From: Candidatus Nanoarchaeia archaeon
GTDB taxonomy: Archaea; Nanobdellota; Nanobdellia; Tiddalikarchaeales; Tiddalikarchaeaceae
Length of the DNA: 15,825 nucleotides
Assembly (NCBI GenBank): GCA_028704265.1
Contig: JAQVLH010000007.1
Location: forward strand, 1-15,825
Reading direction: 5' to 3'
The notes under the pieces were generated by a model. The model ran no database searches. It had not been told where the DNA came from and was given only the letters and a program-made list of their open reading frames with translations. A program made the translations under genes and the position numbers. Of the stretch, positions 6,320-12,163 are shown in pieces (the first letter of the stretch is position 1; every line of letters starts with the position of its first letter).

Positions 6320-6489
6320 ATAAGAAAAGTATTGAAGGTTTACCTTTAAAATATTTAATAATAATATTAGTAGCAGCAGTAGTAATAGGAATGATATTAG
6401 ATATAACTGGTTTTGTAGAATTAGGAATATTTTCAGGATTAGACAAAATCAACAACACTGTAATGAATACTACAAATAGTTTGCCTTAA
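6316..6489 (+). CDS. Pilin-like small protein, 57 aa
   Basis: The ATG overlaps the preceding TGA by four bases. The product starts MNKKSIEGLPLKYL, followed by an unbroken hydrophobic run to about residue 28 and a short Asn/Thr-rich outer tail (GLDKINNTVMNTTNSLP). A brief positive N-terminus, then Gly, then a Leu-started hydrophobic helix is what class III prepilin peptidases act on; the likely cut is after G8. It could be a major or minor pilin subunit. Its size is at the low end for archaeal pilins. Position directly behind the platform gene supports the role. Confidence 0.7.
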   Translation: MNKKSIEGLPLKYLIIILVAAVVIGMILDITGFVELGIFSGLDKINNTVMNTTNSLP

Positions 6490-6494
6490 TTCTT

Positions 6495-6938
6495 ATGAAG
6501 AAATGTGTTACTGATTATCCTATTGGATTGCTAATTAGTGTTTTGATTATTTTTTTAATAGTTTATTACGGCTCAATTGAAATTTCCAGCTTTTTAGAAA
6601 TGCGCGCTTACCAGCAATTCGGAGCAGATGTTTTGAAAATCATTGACTCAATGAATTATTTAAAAGAATCAAACGCTATGTATAGCTTTTTGAATATTAA
6701 ATTAAATGTGCCAAAAGGCCAAAGCATCCTATTTGATGAAGAAAGTGATTTAATAATTCTTCAAGGCTATTTTAATTTAAATAAAACAACAAATAATAAT
6801 ATAACTAGGGGAACAGATAATATTGATGGAGATAATCTTGTTAATTATACTAATACAATAATTATATGTTATTCTAATTCTATCCAAAAATGCAACATTG
6901 ATGAATCTAAACTTCCGTACACGGTGATTTTTGAATGA
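6495..6938 (+). CDS. Small membrane-anchored, pilin-like protein, 147 aa
   Basis: A short N-terminus (MKKCVTDYPIG) leads into a single hydrophobic helix at about 10-28, followed by an amphipathic helical stretch (SSFLEMRAYQQFGADVLKII) and an outer domain with several Asn-X-Thr sites. One N-terminal helix plus a C-terminal globular region is the general build of minor (pseudo)pilins. The start lies five bases after the previous stop and no Shine-Dalgarno is seen, so translation is likely coupled. I do not recognise a specific family. Confidence 0.65.
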   Translation: MKKCVTDYPIGLLISVLIIFLIVYYGSIEISSFLEMRAYQQFGADVLKIIDSMNYLKESNAMYSFLNIKLNVPKGQSILFDEESDLIILQGYFNLNKTTNNNITRGTDNIDGDNLVNYTNTIIICYSNSIQKCNIDESKLPYTVIFE

Positions 6939-7282
6939 ATGAGCAATTTTCAATGCTTTACACACTGATTTTTTTATGCGCAATACTGGGCTCATTTGCT
7001 GCATTAAAAGTTAGCATTGATTACTGGGCAAATTATGAGATTTTTTTAATGAATTCAAATGAATTAACATCAGCTTTTGAACTTTCCAATTATTTTGATT
7101 CATACTCTGTTTCTTTGAATTTTTCAAAAAATTTAACAATATTTGCAAACTCTTCAATTATTGAATTTACACAAGGCAATTATTATAAGCAATATAGTAA
7201 TTCTGCAAATATTAATAATATTAAAATTACTGGCAAAGATTTTACTATAAAAAAAACAATTGGAGGATTAGCTTTAATATGA
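6935..7282 (+). CDS. Small membrane-anchored protein of the pilus-like cluster, 115 aa
   Basis: The start overlaps the preceding stop (ATGA). The N-terminus MNEQFSMLYTLIFLCAIL runs into a membrane helix at about 8-27, followed by an outer region rich in Asn, Ser and Phe (FSKNLTIFANSSIIEF). Architecture equals that of its neighbours: one N-terminal anchor and a small outer domain. It is best described as a candidate minor pilin or structural partner; no family is recognised. Confidence 0.65.
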   Translation: MNEQFSMLYTLIFLCAILGSFAALKVSIDYWANYEIFLMNSNELTSAFELSNYFDSYSVSLNFSKNLTIFANSSIIEFTQGNYYKQYSNSANINNIKITGKDFTIKKTIGGLALI

Positions 7283-7533
7283 GTGATTTTTCTGATGTGT
7301 ATGGACTATTTTTTGTTGGATTAGTTGTTGTGTTATTATTTATTACCTGCTATAAAATAGTTTTCAGCAACCATGCATTTATTGATGAACAATTAAACTC
7401 TGATTATTTGGCATCAAAATTTAAAACAAATTTAGGCCAGTATAATGCAAGCATTATCTATAATAAAACGTTTACTTTGCCAAAATTTGATGTATTTAAG
7501 AATAAAATTGTTACGGTGATTAGCAGTGAATAA
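7279..7533 (+). CDS. Small membrane-anchored protein of the pilus-like cluster, 84 aa
   Basis: The ATG overlaps the previous TGA by four bases. Residues about 7-28 (VYGLFFVGLVVVLLFITCYKI) form the single membrane helix, and the remaining ~55 residues are a small soluble part ending KNKIVTVISSE. It is not recognised individually; size, topology and coupling place it with the other pilin-like proteins. Confidence 0.65.
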   Translation: MSDFSDVYGLFFVGLVVVLLFITCYKIVFSNHAFIDEQLNSDYLASKFKTNLGQYNASIIYNKTFTLPKFDVFKNKIVTVISSE

Positions 7534-7963
7534 GGCTCAAACGTTCGGCTTTGATTTATTAATAATAATTATTGGCATAATTTTTTTTTCGCAATTAATT
7601 TATACTTCATTTTTTAATTTTCCTAAAGATTATTTTTTTCAAAGAAACATTGAAAATCATGAATTATTAAGAGCTTTTTTAATGCAAAATAATTCATTAG
7701 CTTATCTTAATTGCTATGAATCGATTACGGATAATGATTGCCTGAAAGCTTTCAATGACAGTGTTAAAGCTTCTTTAAGCAATTATTTGGATAATAGAGA
7801 GTATTTGCTTGAAATATGCGGATTAAGATATTATAGCAATGAATCATTTAATTCCTGTTTTATTAAAGCAATACCTTATTATTTGAATCTTACATTAACA
7901 AATGGTAATTGTGAGGTTTATTTTTCAATATATACTAATAAGGAGGTGAGTGAATTATGTTAA
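7526..7963 (+). CDS. Pilin-like protein, 145 aa, GTG start
   Basis: The gene starts with GTG at 7526, inside the last codons of the previous gene (8-nt overlap GTGAATAA). The N-terminus reads (V/M)NKAQTFGFDLLIIIIGIIFF. A Lys, then Gly-Phe directly before a hydrophobic helix is pilin-like and resembles class III signal sequences. The outer domain carries Cys at about residues 62, 72, 97, 112, 129 and 145, an even number compatible with disulfide bonds outside the cell. It is the likeliest minor pilin of the set after the 57-residue peptide; no exact family can be given. Confidence 0.68.
   Translation: MNKAQTFGFDLLIIIIGIIFFSQLIYTSFFNFPKDYFFQRNIENHELLRAFLMQNNSLAYLNCYESITDNDCLKAFNDSVKASLSNYLDNREYLLEICGLRYYSNESFNSCFIKAIPYYLNLTLTNGNCEVYFSIYTNKEVSELC
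7941..7949 (+). promoter_or_regulatory. Full-length Shine-Dalgarno site AGGAGGTGA
   Basis: AGGAGGTGA ends 7 nt before the ATG at 7957. It is the best match to the 16S rRNA tail in this window, sits inside the preceding coding sequence, and decides the start of the 47-residue gene. Confidence 0.8.
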
Positions 7964-8100
7964 AAGATATTTTAAGAATTACTGAAAAATTGGATTTGAT
8001 TTATGAGCATTTGAGGGTGATTGATGACAATTTTGAGGTTTTAAACCAGAAAGTTGCAAAATTAGAGCAAAAAGTCGGCAAATTAATGCCTAAAAAGTGA
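7957..8100 (+). CDS. Small coiled-coil protein, 47 aa
   Basis: The protein begins MLKDILRITEKLDLIYEHLR, continues with VIDDNFEVLNQKVAKLEQ, and ends KVGKLMPKK. Leu, Ile and Val occupy heptad positions nearly throughout, so it should be one long helix forming a coiled coil. It has no membrane segment and so is likely cytosolic, unlike the rest of the cluster. The start overlaps the previous stop region by 7 nt and is preceded by a full Shine-Dalgarno site, which suggests higher synthesis than its neighbours. It may oligomerise or bind a partner such as the motor ATPase; that is inference only. Confidence 0.75.
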   Translation: MLKDILRITEKLDLIYEHLRVIDDNFEVLNQKVAKLEQKVGKLMPKK

Positions 8101-8108
8101 ATAAATAA

Positions 8109-8120
8109 TTATTTAAATAA
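8109..8120 (+). promoter_or_regulatory. TATA box for the gene at 8142
   Basis: TTATTTAAATAA is centred about 27 nt upstream of the first ATG at 8142. This separates the gene transcriptionally from the pilus-like cluster that ends at 8100. Confidence 0.55.
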
Positions 8121-8141
8121 CGGAATTAGTCCTATAATTCA

Positions 8142-9116
8142 ATGATGATGAATCAAAGTTATTCTGTTGAGCATAAAGTTATTAATTGCTTTAAAGAAGA
8201 AGTTGATAATTATTCTATAGATAAAGGAATTTCTTTTGAAAAAAAATTTAATATGGTTTTAGACAAAAAATCAATCATTAAATATAATTTAAAAAATCAT
8301 TCAAAAGAATATGATATAATGATTTTCGGGGAAAAAAGGCTTGATATTGGCTTATTAATTGACATGCCTTGGAATATTGAGATTGAAACCCATAAATGTA
8401 ACAAGAATGTTATTAATGACAAGTATGATGATAATTTTTTATTTTCAGTTATTGCAGTTAACGGAGAAAGCCCTAATGCGCTTAATTCAAGTATGCCTTA
8501 TTCTTTTATTGAATATAAAGAAAATTTTAAATTAAGAGATTTTGATTTTAAAACCAATGAATTGCCTTCAATTAGAAGAGATAATTATAATTCATCAAAC
8601 CCTTTTAATGAAATTGAAAAAAAATACGCTTTTGTCCCTAAAGTTAACCATTATTGTGAATTAATAACCAGCAAAATTGAAAGAAAAAATATTGTTCATT
8701 TGGAAAATATTTTAAAATCGAATATTGAGCCAAATATGAAAAGAGGAATTCTTTATTATTTATGCGATAATTTAGTGAAAGAATCTATAACTAGATTAAA
8801 TTTTATTCCTGAATTAAAGCAGTTTTCATTTATTAATAACAATGGGGAACGTAATTATTTGATTGATTCAGAATATAACAGGAGCAGGATAAATAATCAT
8901 TTAGTAAGCGAGCATTATGAGGAATACTTGACAAGGAATGCAGGCAAAAGAATTGCTAAAGTTTTGAATACTAAAAAATTTTCACTAATAACTCAGGATG
9001 AAAAATTTTACAGGTCTTGCGACAGCTCAGAGATAGATAGTATTCAGTTAATGAAAGATAATATTTTACAGGAAGGAATAGGTATAGGTTCAGGAAGCTA
9101 TAATTATTTTAAATAA
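8142..9116 (+). CDS. Hypothetical protein, 324 aa
   Basis: I do not recognise this protein. It is hydrophilic, rich in Asn, Lys, Glu and Ser, without signal peptide or membrane segment. Segments such as KEYDIMIFGEKRLDIGLLID suggest an alpha/beta soluble core; Cys residues are scattered and form no clear metal motif. Three ATGs stand in a row at the start; 8142 fits the TATA spacing best, though 8145 or 8148 cannot be excluded. The gene converges on rpl12. It follows the pilus-like cluster but has its own promoter, so a link to pili is not implied. Confidence 0.72.
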   Translation: MMMNQSYSVEHKVINCFKEEVDNYSIDKGISFEKKFNMVLDKKSIIKYNLKNHSKEYDIMIFGEKRLDIGLLIDMPWNIEIETHKCNKNVINDKYDDNFLFSVIAVNGESPNALNSSMPYSFIEYKENFKLRDFDFKTNELPSIRRDNYNSSNPFNEIEKKYAFVPKVNHYCELITSKIERKNIVHLENILKSNIEPNMKRGILYYLCDNLVKESITRLNFIPELKQFSFINNNGERNYLIDSEYNRSRINNHLVSEHYEEYLTRNAGKRIAKVLNTKKFSLITQDEKFYRSCDSSEIDSIQLMKDNILQEGIGIGSGSYNYFK

Positions 9117-9138
9117 GCTTCTTTGCAAGTAAATTATT

Positions 9139-9181
9139 AAAAAAAAATATTATAAAAAAAATTTAAATAATAAAAAAAAAA
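9139..9181 (-). terminator. Poly-T terminator behind rpl12
   Basis: Read on the minus strand, three T runs of 10, 8 and 9 (at 9172-9181, 9154-9161 and 9139-9147) follow the rpl12 stop at once. Runs of T without a needed hairpin are the usual archaeal terminator. The convergent gene ending at 9116 lies just beyond. Confidence 0.7.
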
Positions 9182-9189
9182 TTAAATCT

Positions 9190-9480
9190 TTAGCCAAATA
9201 ATGCTCCAAGTCCTTCTGCTGCTGCTTCAGTGCTTACTTCTTCAACTTTTTCTTCTTTCTTTTCTTCTTTCTTAGTTGATGCTGCTGGTGCTGCAACTGC
9301 TAAACTTGCACTCTTACTTATTGCTTCTTTTACATCAACTCCTTCAAGTGCTGAAACTAAAGCTTTGATTTTTGCATCTTCTGCTTTTATTCCTGCTGAT
9401 TCTATTACTTTCTTAACATTTTCTTCGTTGATTTGTTTTCCTGCTGCATTTAGTAATAATGCTGAATAAACGTATTCCAT
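9190..9480 (-). CDS. rpl12: Archaeal ribosomal stalk protein P1 (L12)
   Basis: A 96-aa protein with the archaeal/eukaryotic P1 layout. The N-terminal dimerisation helices (MEYVYSALLLNAAGKQINEE) bind helices at the end of P0. A hinge rich in Ala, Lys and Glu (about 62-82) follows, then the conserved C-terminal peptide AAAEGLGALFG that recruits translation factors aEF1A and aEF2. It is not homologous to bacterial L7/L12. Length is normal. A GGAGGG site lies before the ATG. It is the last gene of the rpl1-rpl10-rpl12 operon, where high output is needed because several P1 dimers bind each P0. Confidence 0.96.
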   Translation of the reverse strand: MEYVYSALLLNAAGKQINEENVKKVIESAGIKAEDAKIKALVSALEGVDVKEAISKSASLAVAAPAASTKKEEKKEEKVEEVSTEAAAEGLGALFG

Positions 9481-9512
9481 TTGTCTTTTCCCTCCATTTT
9501 AATTTTTTTTTT

Positions 9513-10385
9513 TTAACCAAACAAGTCAGCAAGACCGCTTGCTGCCTGCTCATCCGAAACATTTTCTTCTACTTTCTCTACCTTTTTCACTTCTGCTTTT
9601 GCTTCTACAGGTTGAGCTTTCAATGCCTGATCTGGATGAACAATGCCATTTAACATTAAAGCATCTAATTGGGCTTTCATTAAGAAATCAATTATGAATT
9701 CTTTAATAATTAGCGTAGAGTTTAATGCTAAATTCTTAGCTTGTGAGTATGCAATACCTAACATTGATTCAATATCAATATTTAAATCAGCTTTTGAATA
9801 AATTGTTGAACCTTCTTTTACTGCAATTAAATTTAATCCAATTTCTAAAGGTTTTATGCCAAGCCTCATAAGCATGCTTGCAGCTAACTCTGAAACTTTT
9901 TCACCTGATTTAGTAACAATTGAATCATTTAAAACATTAATTTTTCCAGCAACTATTTTAGCTTTAACTCCTAATTGGCCGAATTCACCTATTACTGGAC
10001 CTGGAGTGAATGGTGTTTCCCCTGCAGGTATAATTAAATCAAAAGGAGCTATTTGGCCTCCTTTTATTGCTGACTTGCTTTTATTTTTTTCAATAATTTT
10101 ATTTAATTTAAAAGCATTATATTTAGTTAATAAAAGAACTGGAGAGCCTTGCATTTTATCAATTAAATCTTTATTATTTGTTTGCTCAAAAGCCCTAATT
10201 AAAAATGATTTTTTTACATCTTTTATGATTACTTCATTTCTTATATTGCTTCTTATTACTTGCAATTGTTTACTAGGAAGGTTTGTTACATCAATTACTC
10301 CAATAGTTGAATATTTTTTTAAAAGCTCAATTACTTCGCTTACTTTTTCTTTTTTCCAAGGTTTGATAACAAATTTTTTATCCAT
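9513..10385 (-). CDS. rpl10: Archaeal ribosomal stalk base protein P0 (L10)
   Basis: The protein has about 290 aa: an N-terminal L10 domain that binds 23S rRNA together with L11 (DKKFVIKPWKKEKVSEVIELLKKYS at its start), the inserted domain (GQIAPFDLIIPAGETPFTPGP), C-terminal helices that carry P1 dimers, and a tail ending DEQAASGLADLFG. The tail parallels that of P1 in this window, as usual in archaea. An in-frame GTG at 10394 overlaps the rpl1 stop. I prefer the ATG at 10385 because the family starts near this point and a GTGAT motif precedes it at suitable distance. The gene lies between rpl1 and rpl12 in conserved order. Confidence 0.95.
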   Translation of the reverse strand: MDKKFVIKPWKKEKVSEVIELLKKYSTIGVIDVTNLPSKQLQVIRSNIRNEVIIKDVKKSFLIRAFEQTNNKDLIDKMQGSPVLLLTKYNAFKLNKIIEKNKSKSAIKGGQIAPFDLIIPAGETPFTPGPVIGEFGQLGVKAKIVAGKINVLNDSIVTKSGEKVSELAASMLMRLGIKPLEIGLNLIAVKEGSTIYSKADLNIDIESMLGIAYSQAKNLALNSTLIIKEFIIDFLMKAQLDALMLNGIVHPDQALKAQPVEAKAEVKKVEKVEENVSDEQAASGLADLFG

Positions 10386-10390
10386 AATTA

Positions 10391-11044
10391 TCACATCAGT
10401 TTAACACTTTCACCCATTGAAGTTTTCAAATAAGCATGCTTCACATTTTGCTCGCCGTTTGGCAAACGTTTTATAACAAATTCTAAAATAGTCATAATGT
10501 TTTCAACAATTTCTTCAGTTTTTTGTTTTTCATTTCCAACTTTTACATTGAATACTGGACTTTTTTTAGCGCTTATTAAAACTGTTCTTTTTAATCTATT
10601 TTTTAAAGCATCTAATTTAACATTTGCAGGAACAACACAATTAGCTTTAGGACTTGGCATTTTTCCTCTTGGACCAAATACTCTACCAAAAGTTTTGGCA
10701 ATTAAAGCCATAATATTTGCTTGAGCTACAAAATAAGTATATTCTGATGCTAATTTTTTTAAATCTTTTTTATTGCCAAATTTATCAAAATCATCTTTCA
10801 TAATTACTCTTTCAAAATTATTCTTAGCTTCAGTTTGCAATTCTTTATCAACTAATCCACAGAGCTTATAATCTGAGCCATTAGTAAATGGCAGAACAAT
10901 ATACTCTTCAATAGCATTTGATTGATTTTTTAAATCAATACCTTTAAGGCCGATACTTAAATCAATTGCTTGTGAGAATTTTCTTTCACTCTTTTTATCA
11001 AGAGCTAATTTTATTTTACTTTCTATATCTTTTTTTGCGATCAT
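10391..11044 (-). CDS. rpl1: Ribosomal protein L1
   Basis: A 217-aa protein of normal length for L1 (universal uL1), with the signature FGPRGKMPSPKA in domain II and a C-terminal domain-I segment ending LKTSMGESVKLM. It binds helices 76-78 of 23S rRNA (the mobile L1 stalk) and assists release of E-site tRNA. In methanococci L1 also represses its own operon by binding mRNA near the start. Here the leader is short and contains a hairpin next to the ribosome-binding site. The start ATG at 11044 is fixed by AGGAGG seven to eight bases upstream. It is the first gene of the operon, whereas rpl11 is detached by about 2.5 kb. Confidence 0.95.
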   Translation of the reverse strand: MIAKKDIESKIKLALDKKSERKFSQAIDLSIGLKGIDLKNQSNAIEEYIVLPFTNGSDYKLCGLVDKELQTEAKNNFERVIMKDDFDKFGNKKDLKKLASEYTYFVAQANIMALIAKTFGRVFGPRGKMPSPKANCVVPANVKLDALKNRLKRTVLISAKKSPVFNVKVGNEKQKTEEIVENIMTILEFVIKRLPNGEQNVKHAYLKTSMGESVKLM

Positions 11045-11052
11045 TATTATTG

Positions 11053-11069
11053 ACCTCCTGTCGAAACAG
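11053..11069 (-). promoter_or_regulatory. rpl1 leader: UUCG hairpin abutting the Shine-Dalgarno
   Basis: On the minus strand CTGT-TTCG-ACAG (11058-11069) forms a four-pair stem with a UUCG tetraloop, and its last bases run into ACAGGAGGTCA, the ribosome-binding site. From the TATA position the leader is only about 30 nt, so this hairpin makes up much of it. It may affect ribosome access or be part of an L1 autoregulatory site; this is inferred. Confidence 0.5.
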
Positions 11070-11094
11070 TAGTTAAAGATTAATATTTAAACCA

Positions 11095-11106
11095 GTATTT
11101 AAAAAG
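11095..11106 (-). promoter_or_regulatory. TATA box of the rpl1-rpl10-rpl12 operon
   Basis: The minus strand reads CTTTTTAAATAC, the same 12 bases as before the two genes at 11144-11743 and 11788-12084. Transcription should start about 22-25 nt downstream, giving a short leader with hairpin and Shine-Dalgarno. A second, weaker AT block, TTTAAATATTA (11080-11090), is also possible. Confidence 0.6.
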
Positions 11107-11143
11107 CTTTTCCTTGAGTTATTTAAAATAAAATAAATATTTT

Positions 11144-11743
11144 TTATTGGACAAGAATTTTTTGTATCTGCGCAATCTGAATGCATTCAAAGCATTTGTT
11201 ATTAATCTCTTTGGGATTGCTTTTATCCAAAAAATCAGAAAGCATGTAAGGTTTTACATTGGCACTAAATCCCTTTGATTTAAAGCATTCTTCAACCAAG
11301 CTTGGTTTCAAAATATAGCTTCCTAAATATATCATTTTATTAAAATCATCAAGCACTATATTCATTGGCAAAAATGAGATTGCGCCTAAACCTTCTAATT
11401 GAGCATATTTTCCCATAAGATTCATACCAACAGGCCCGCATGATGGATAAAAATAAAACTGAGGCAATTTAGTATTGGTTTTTTCTCTATATTTCACTCC
11501 AAGAGTATTCAGTGATTCTTTTAAAGCATAATCGCAGTTTCCATATAACTGGTTAGGTATTGTTAAAATTATTTCTCCGCAACCCGGATTTGGCATAAAA
11601 TAATACATTCCAATCTCATCGTTTTTAAATAGTTGGCTAAAAGCTTTCTTATAAGAATTAAATAAAGCTGATTCAACGCCTTCTTTTGCATCTATAAATC
11701 CTCCATTTTCTAATTTTGAAAGAATCAGATTTAATGAACCCAT
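11144..11743 (-). CDS. Hypothetical cysteine-containing protein, 199 aa
   Basis: I do not recognise this protein. It is soluble-looking, with six Cys (55, 70, 102, 153, 184 and 187) in the settings NPGCGEI, YGNC, PSCGPVG, EECF and KCFEC. The last is a CxxC pair that could bind metal together with earlier Cys. A stretch of mixed beta strands (GEIILTIPNQLY, LPQFYFYPSCGPVG) suggests an alpha/beta fold. The start at 11743 is supported by a TATA box at leaderless distance. It is one of three genes that separate rpl11 from rpl1; nothing ties it to translation beyond position. Confidence 0.7.
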   Translation of the reverse strand: MGSLNLILSKLENGGFIDAKEGVESALFNSYKKAFSQLFKNDEIGMYYFMPNPGCGEIILTIPNQLYGNCDYALKESLNTLGVKYREKTNTKLPQFYFYPSCGPVGMNLMGKYAQLEGLGAISFLPMNIVLDDFNKMIYLGSYILKPSLVEECFKSKGFSANVKPYMLSDFLDKSNPKEINNKCFECIQIAQIQKILVQ

Positions 11744-11763
11744 TTTAAAATAATTAAAAAAAT

Positions 11764-11775
11764 GTATTTAAAAAG
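11764..11775 (-). promoter_or_regulatory. TATA box for the gene at 11144-11743
   Basis: The minus strand reads CTTTTTAAATAC, 20 nt (near edge) before the ATG at 11743. It is identical in sequence and almost identical in spacing to the boxes at 12106-12117 and 11095-11106. Confidence 0.6.
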
Positions 11776-11787
11776 CTTTTTGTTATC

Positions 11788-12084
11788 TTATTTTTCTTTT
11801 AATTTTTTAAGTAAATTAATAGCACCAGAGTAAGCATAAGTGTTTTTAATCCTGTCTCCAATTTTATCAATTTCATGAAAATAATCCCAAAATTCTTTTG
11901 GATTAATACCTTTATTTATAATAAAATCAGTCCTATTTCCGCAAATCCAGAATTTATTAGCCTCATCAATTGTTACACTTTTTTTAAAATATGAACATAC
12001 ATCATTTAAAACCTTAAATTTGTATTCTATTTTTGTATCAACTAAAGTATGATCCAAATCAAACAATATTGCCTTAATAGCCAT
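11788..12084 (-). pseudogene. Truncated HAD-superfamily hydrolase, 98 aa
   Basis: The protein begins MAIKAILFDLDHTLVDTK, carrying HAD motif I: the nucleophile Asp and the general acid Asp of the DxDxT pattern. A helical cap follows, and it stops at AINLLKKLKEK. That is the point where intact HAD proteins continue into motif II (Ser/Thr), then motifs III (Lys) and IV (acidic pair). None of these is present here or in other frames downstream. It is about half the usual length and cannot complete the known mechanism alone. The ATG at 12084 gives the normal HAD start, and a TATA box at 12106-12117 shows that it may still be transcribed. It is either a decaying gene or a small protein of changed use. 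Confidence 0.65.
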
Positions 12085-12105
12085 AATTAAAAGAATGAAT
12101 ACTTT

Positions 12106-12117
12106 GTATTTAAAAAG
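12106..12117 (-). promoter_or_regulatory. TATA box for the HAD fragment
   Basis: The minus strand reads CTTTTTAAATAC about 21-33 nt before the ATG at 12084, at leaderless spacing. The oppositely oriented promoter of the solenoid gene lies within 30 bp, forming a divergent promoter region. Confidence 0.6.
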
Positions 12118-12133
12118 ATAATTAAAATAAACA

Positions 12134-12143
12134 TTTATAAAAA
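12134..12143 (+). promoter_or_regulatory. TATA box for the solenoid gene
   Basis: TTTATAAAAA ends 20 nt before the ATG at 12164, compatible with a leaderless transcript. No Shine-Dalgarno motif is present. Confidence 0.5.
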
Positions 12144-12163
12144 TCAATTTATATCTAAGATTT

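Noticed and set aside
9856..10404. 182-residue open frame on the plus strand opposite rpl10
   Set aside because: It is the antisense shadow of a certain ribosomal gene, without promoter or recognisable protein features; long antisense frames are common opposite AT-rich coding DNA.
11788..12147. Longer HAD start at 12147 adding a hydrophobic N-terminus
   Set aside because: The ATG at 12084 begins directly before the conserved FDLDHT motif, and the TATA box at 12106-12117 would lie inside the longer version.
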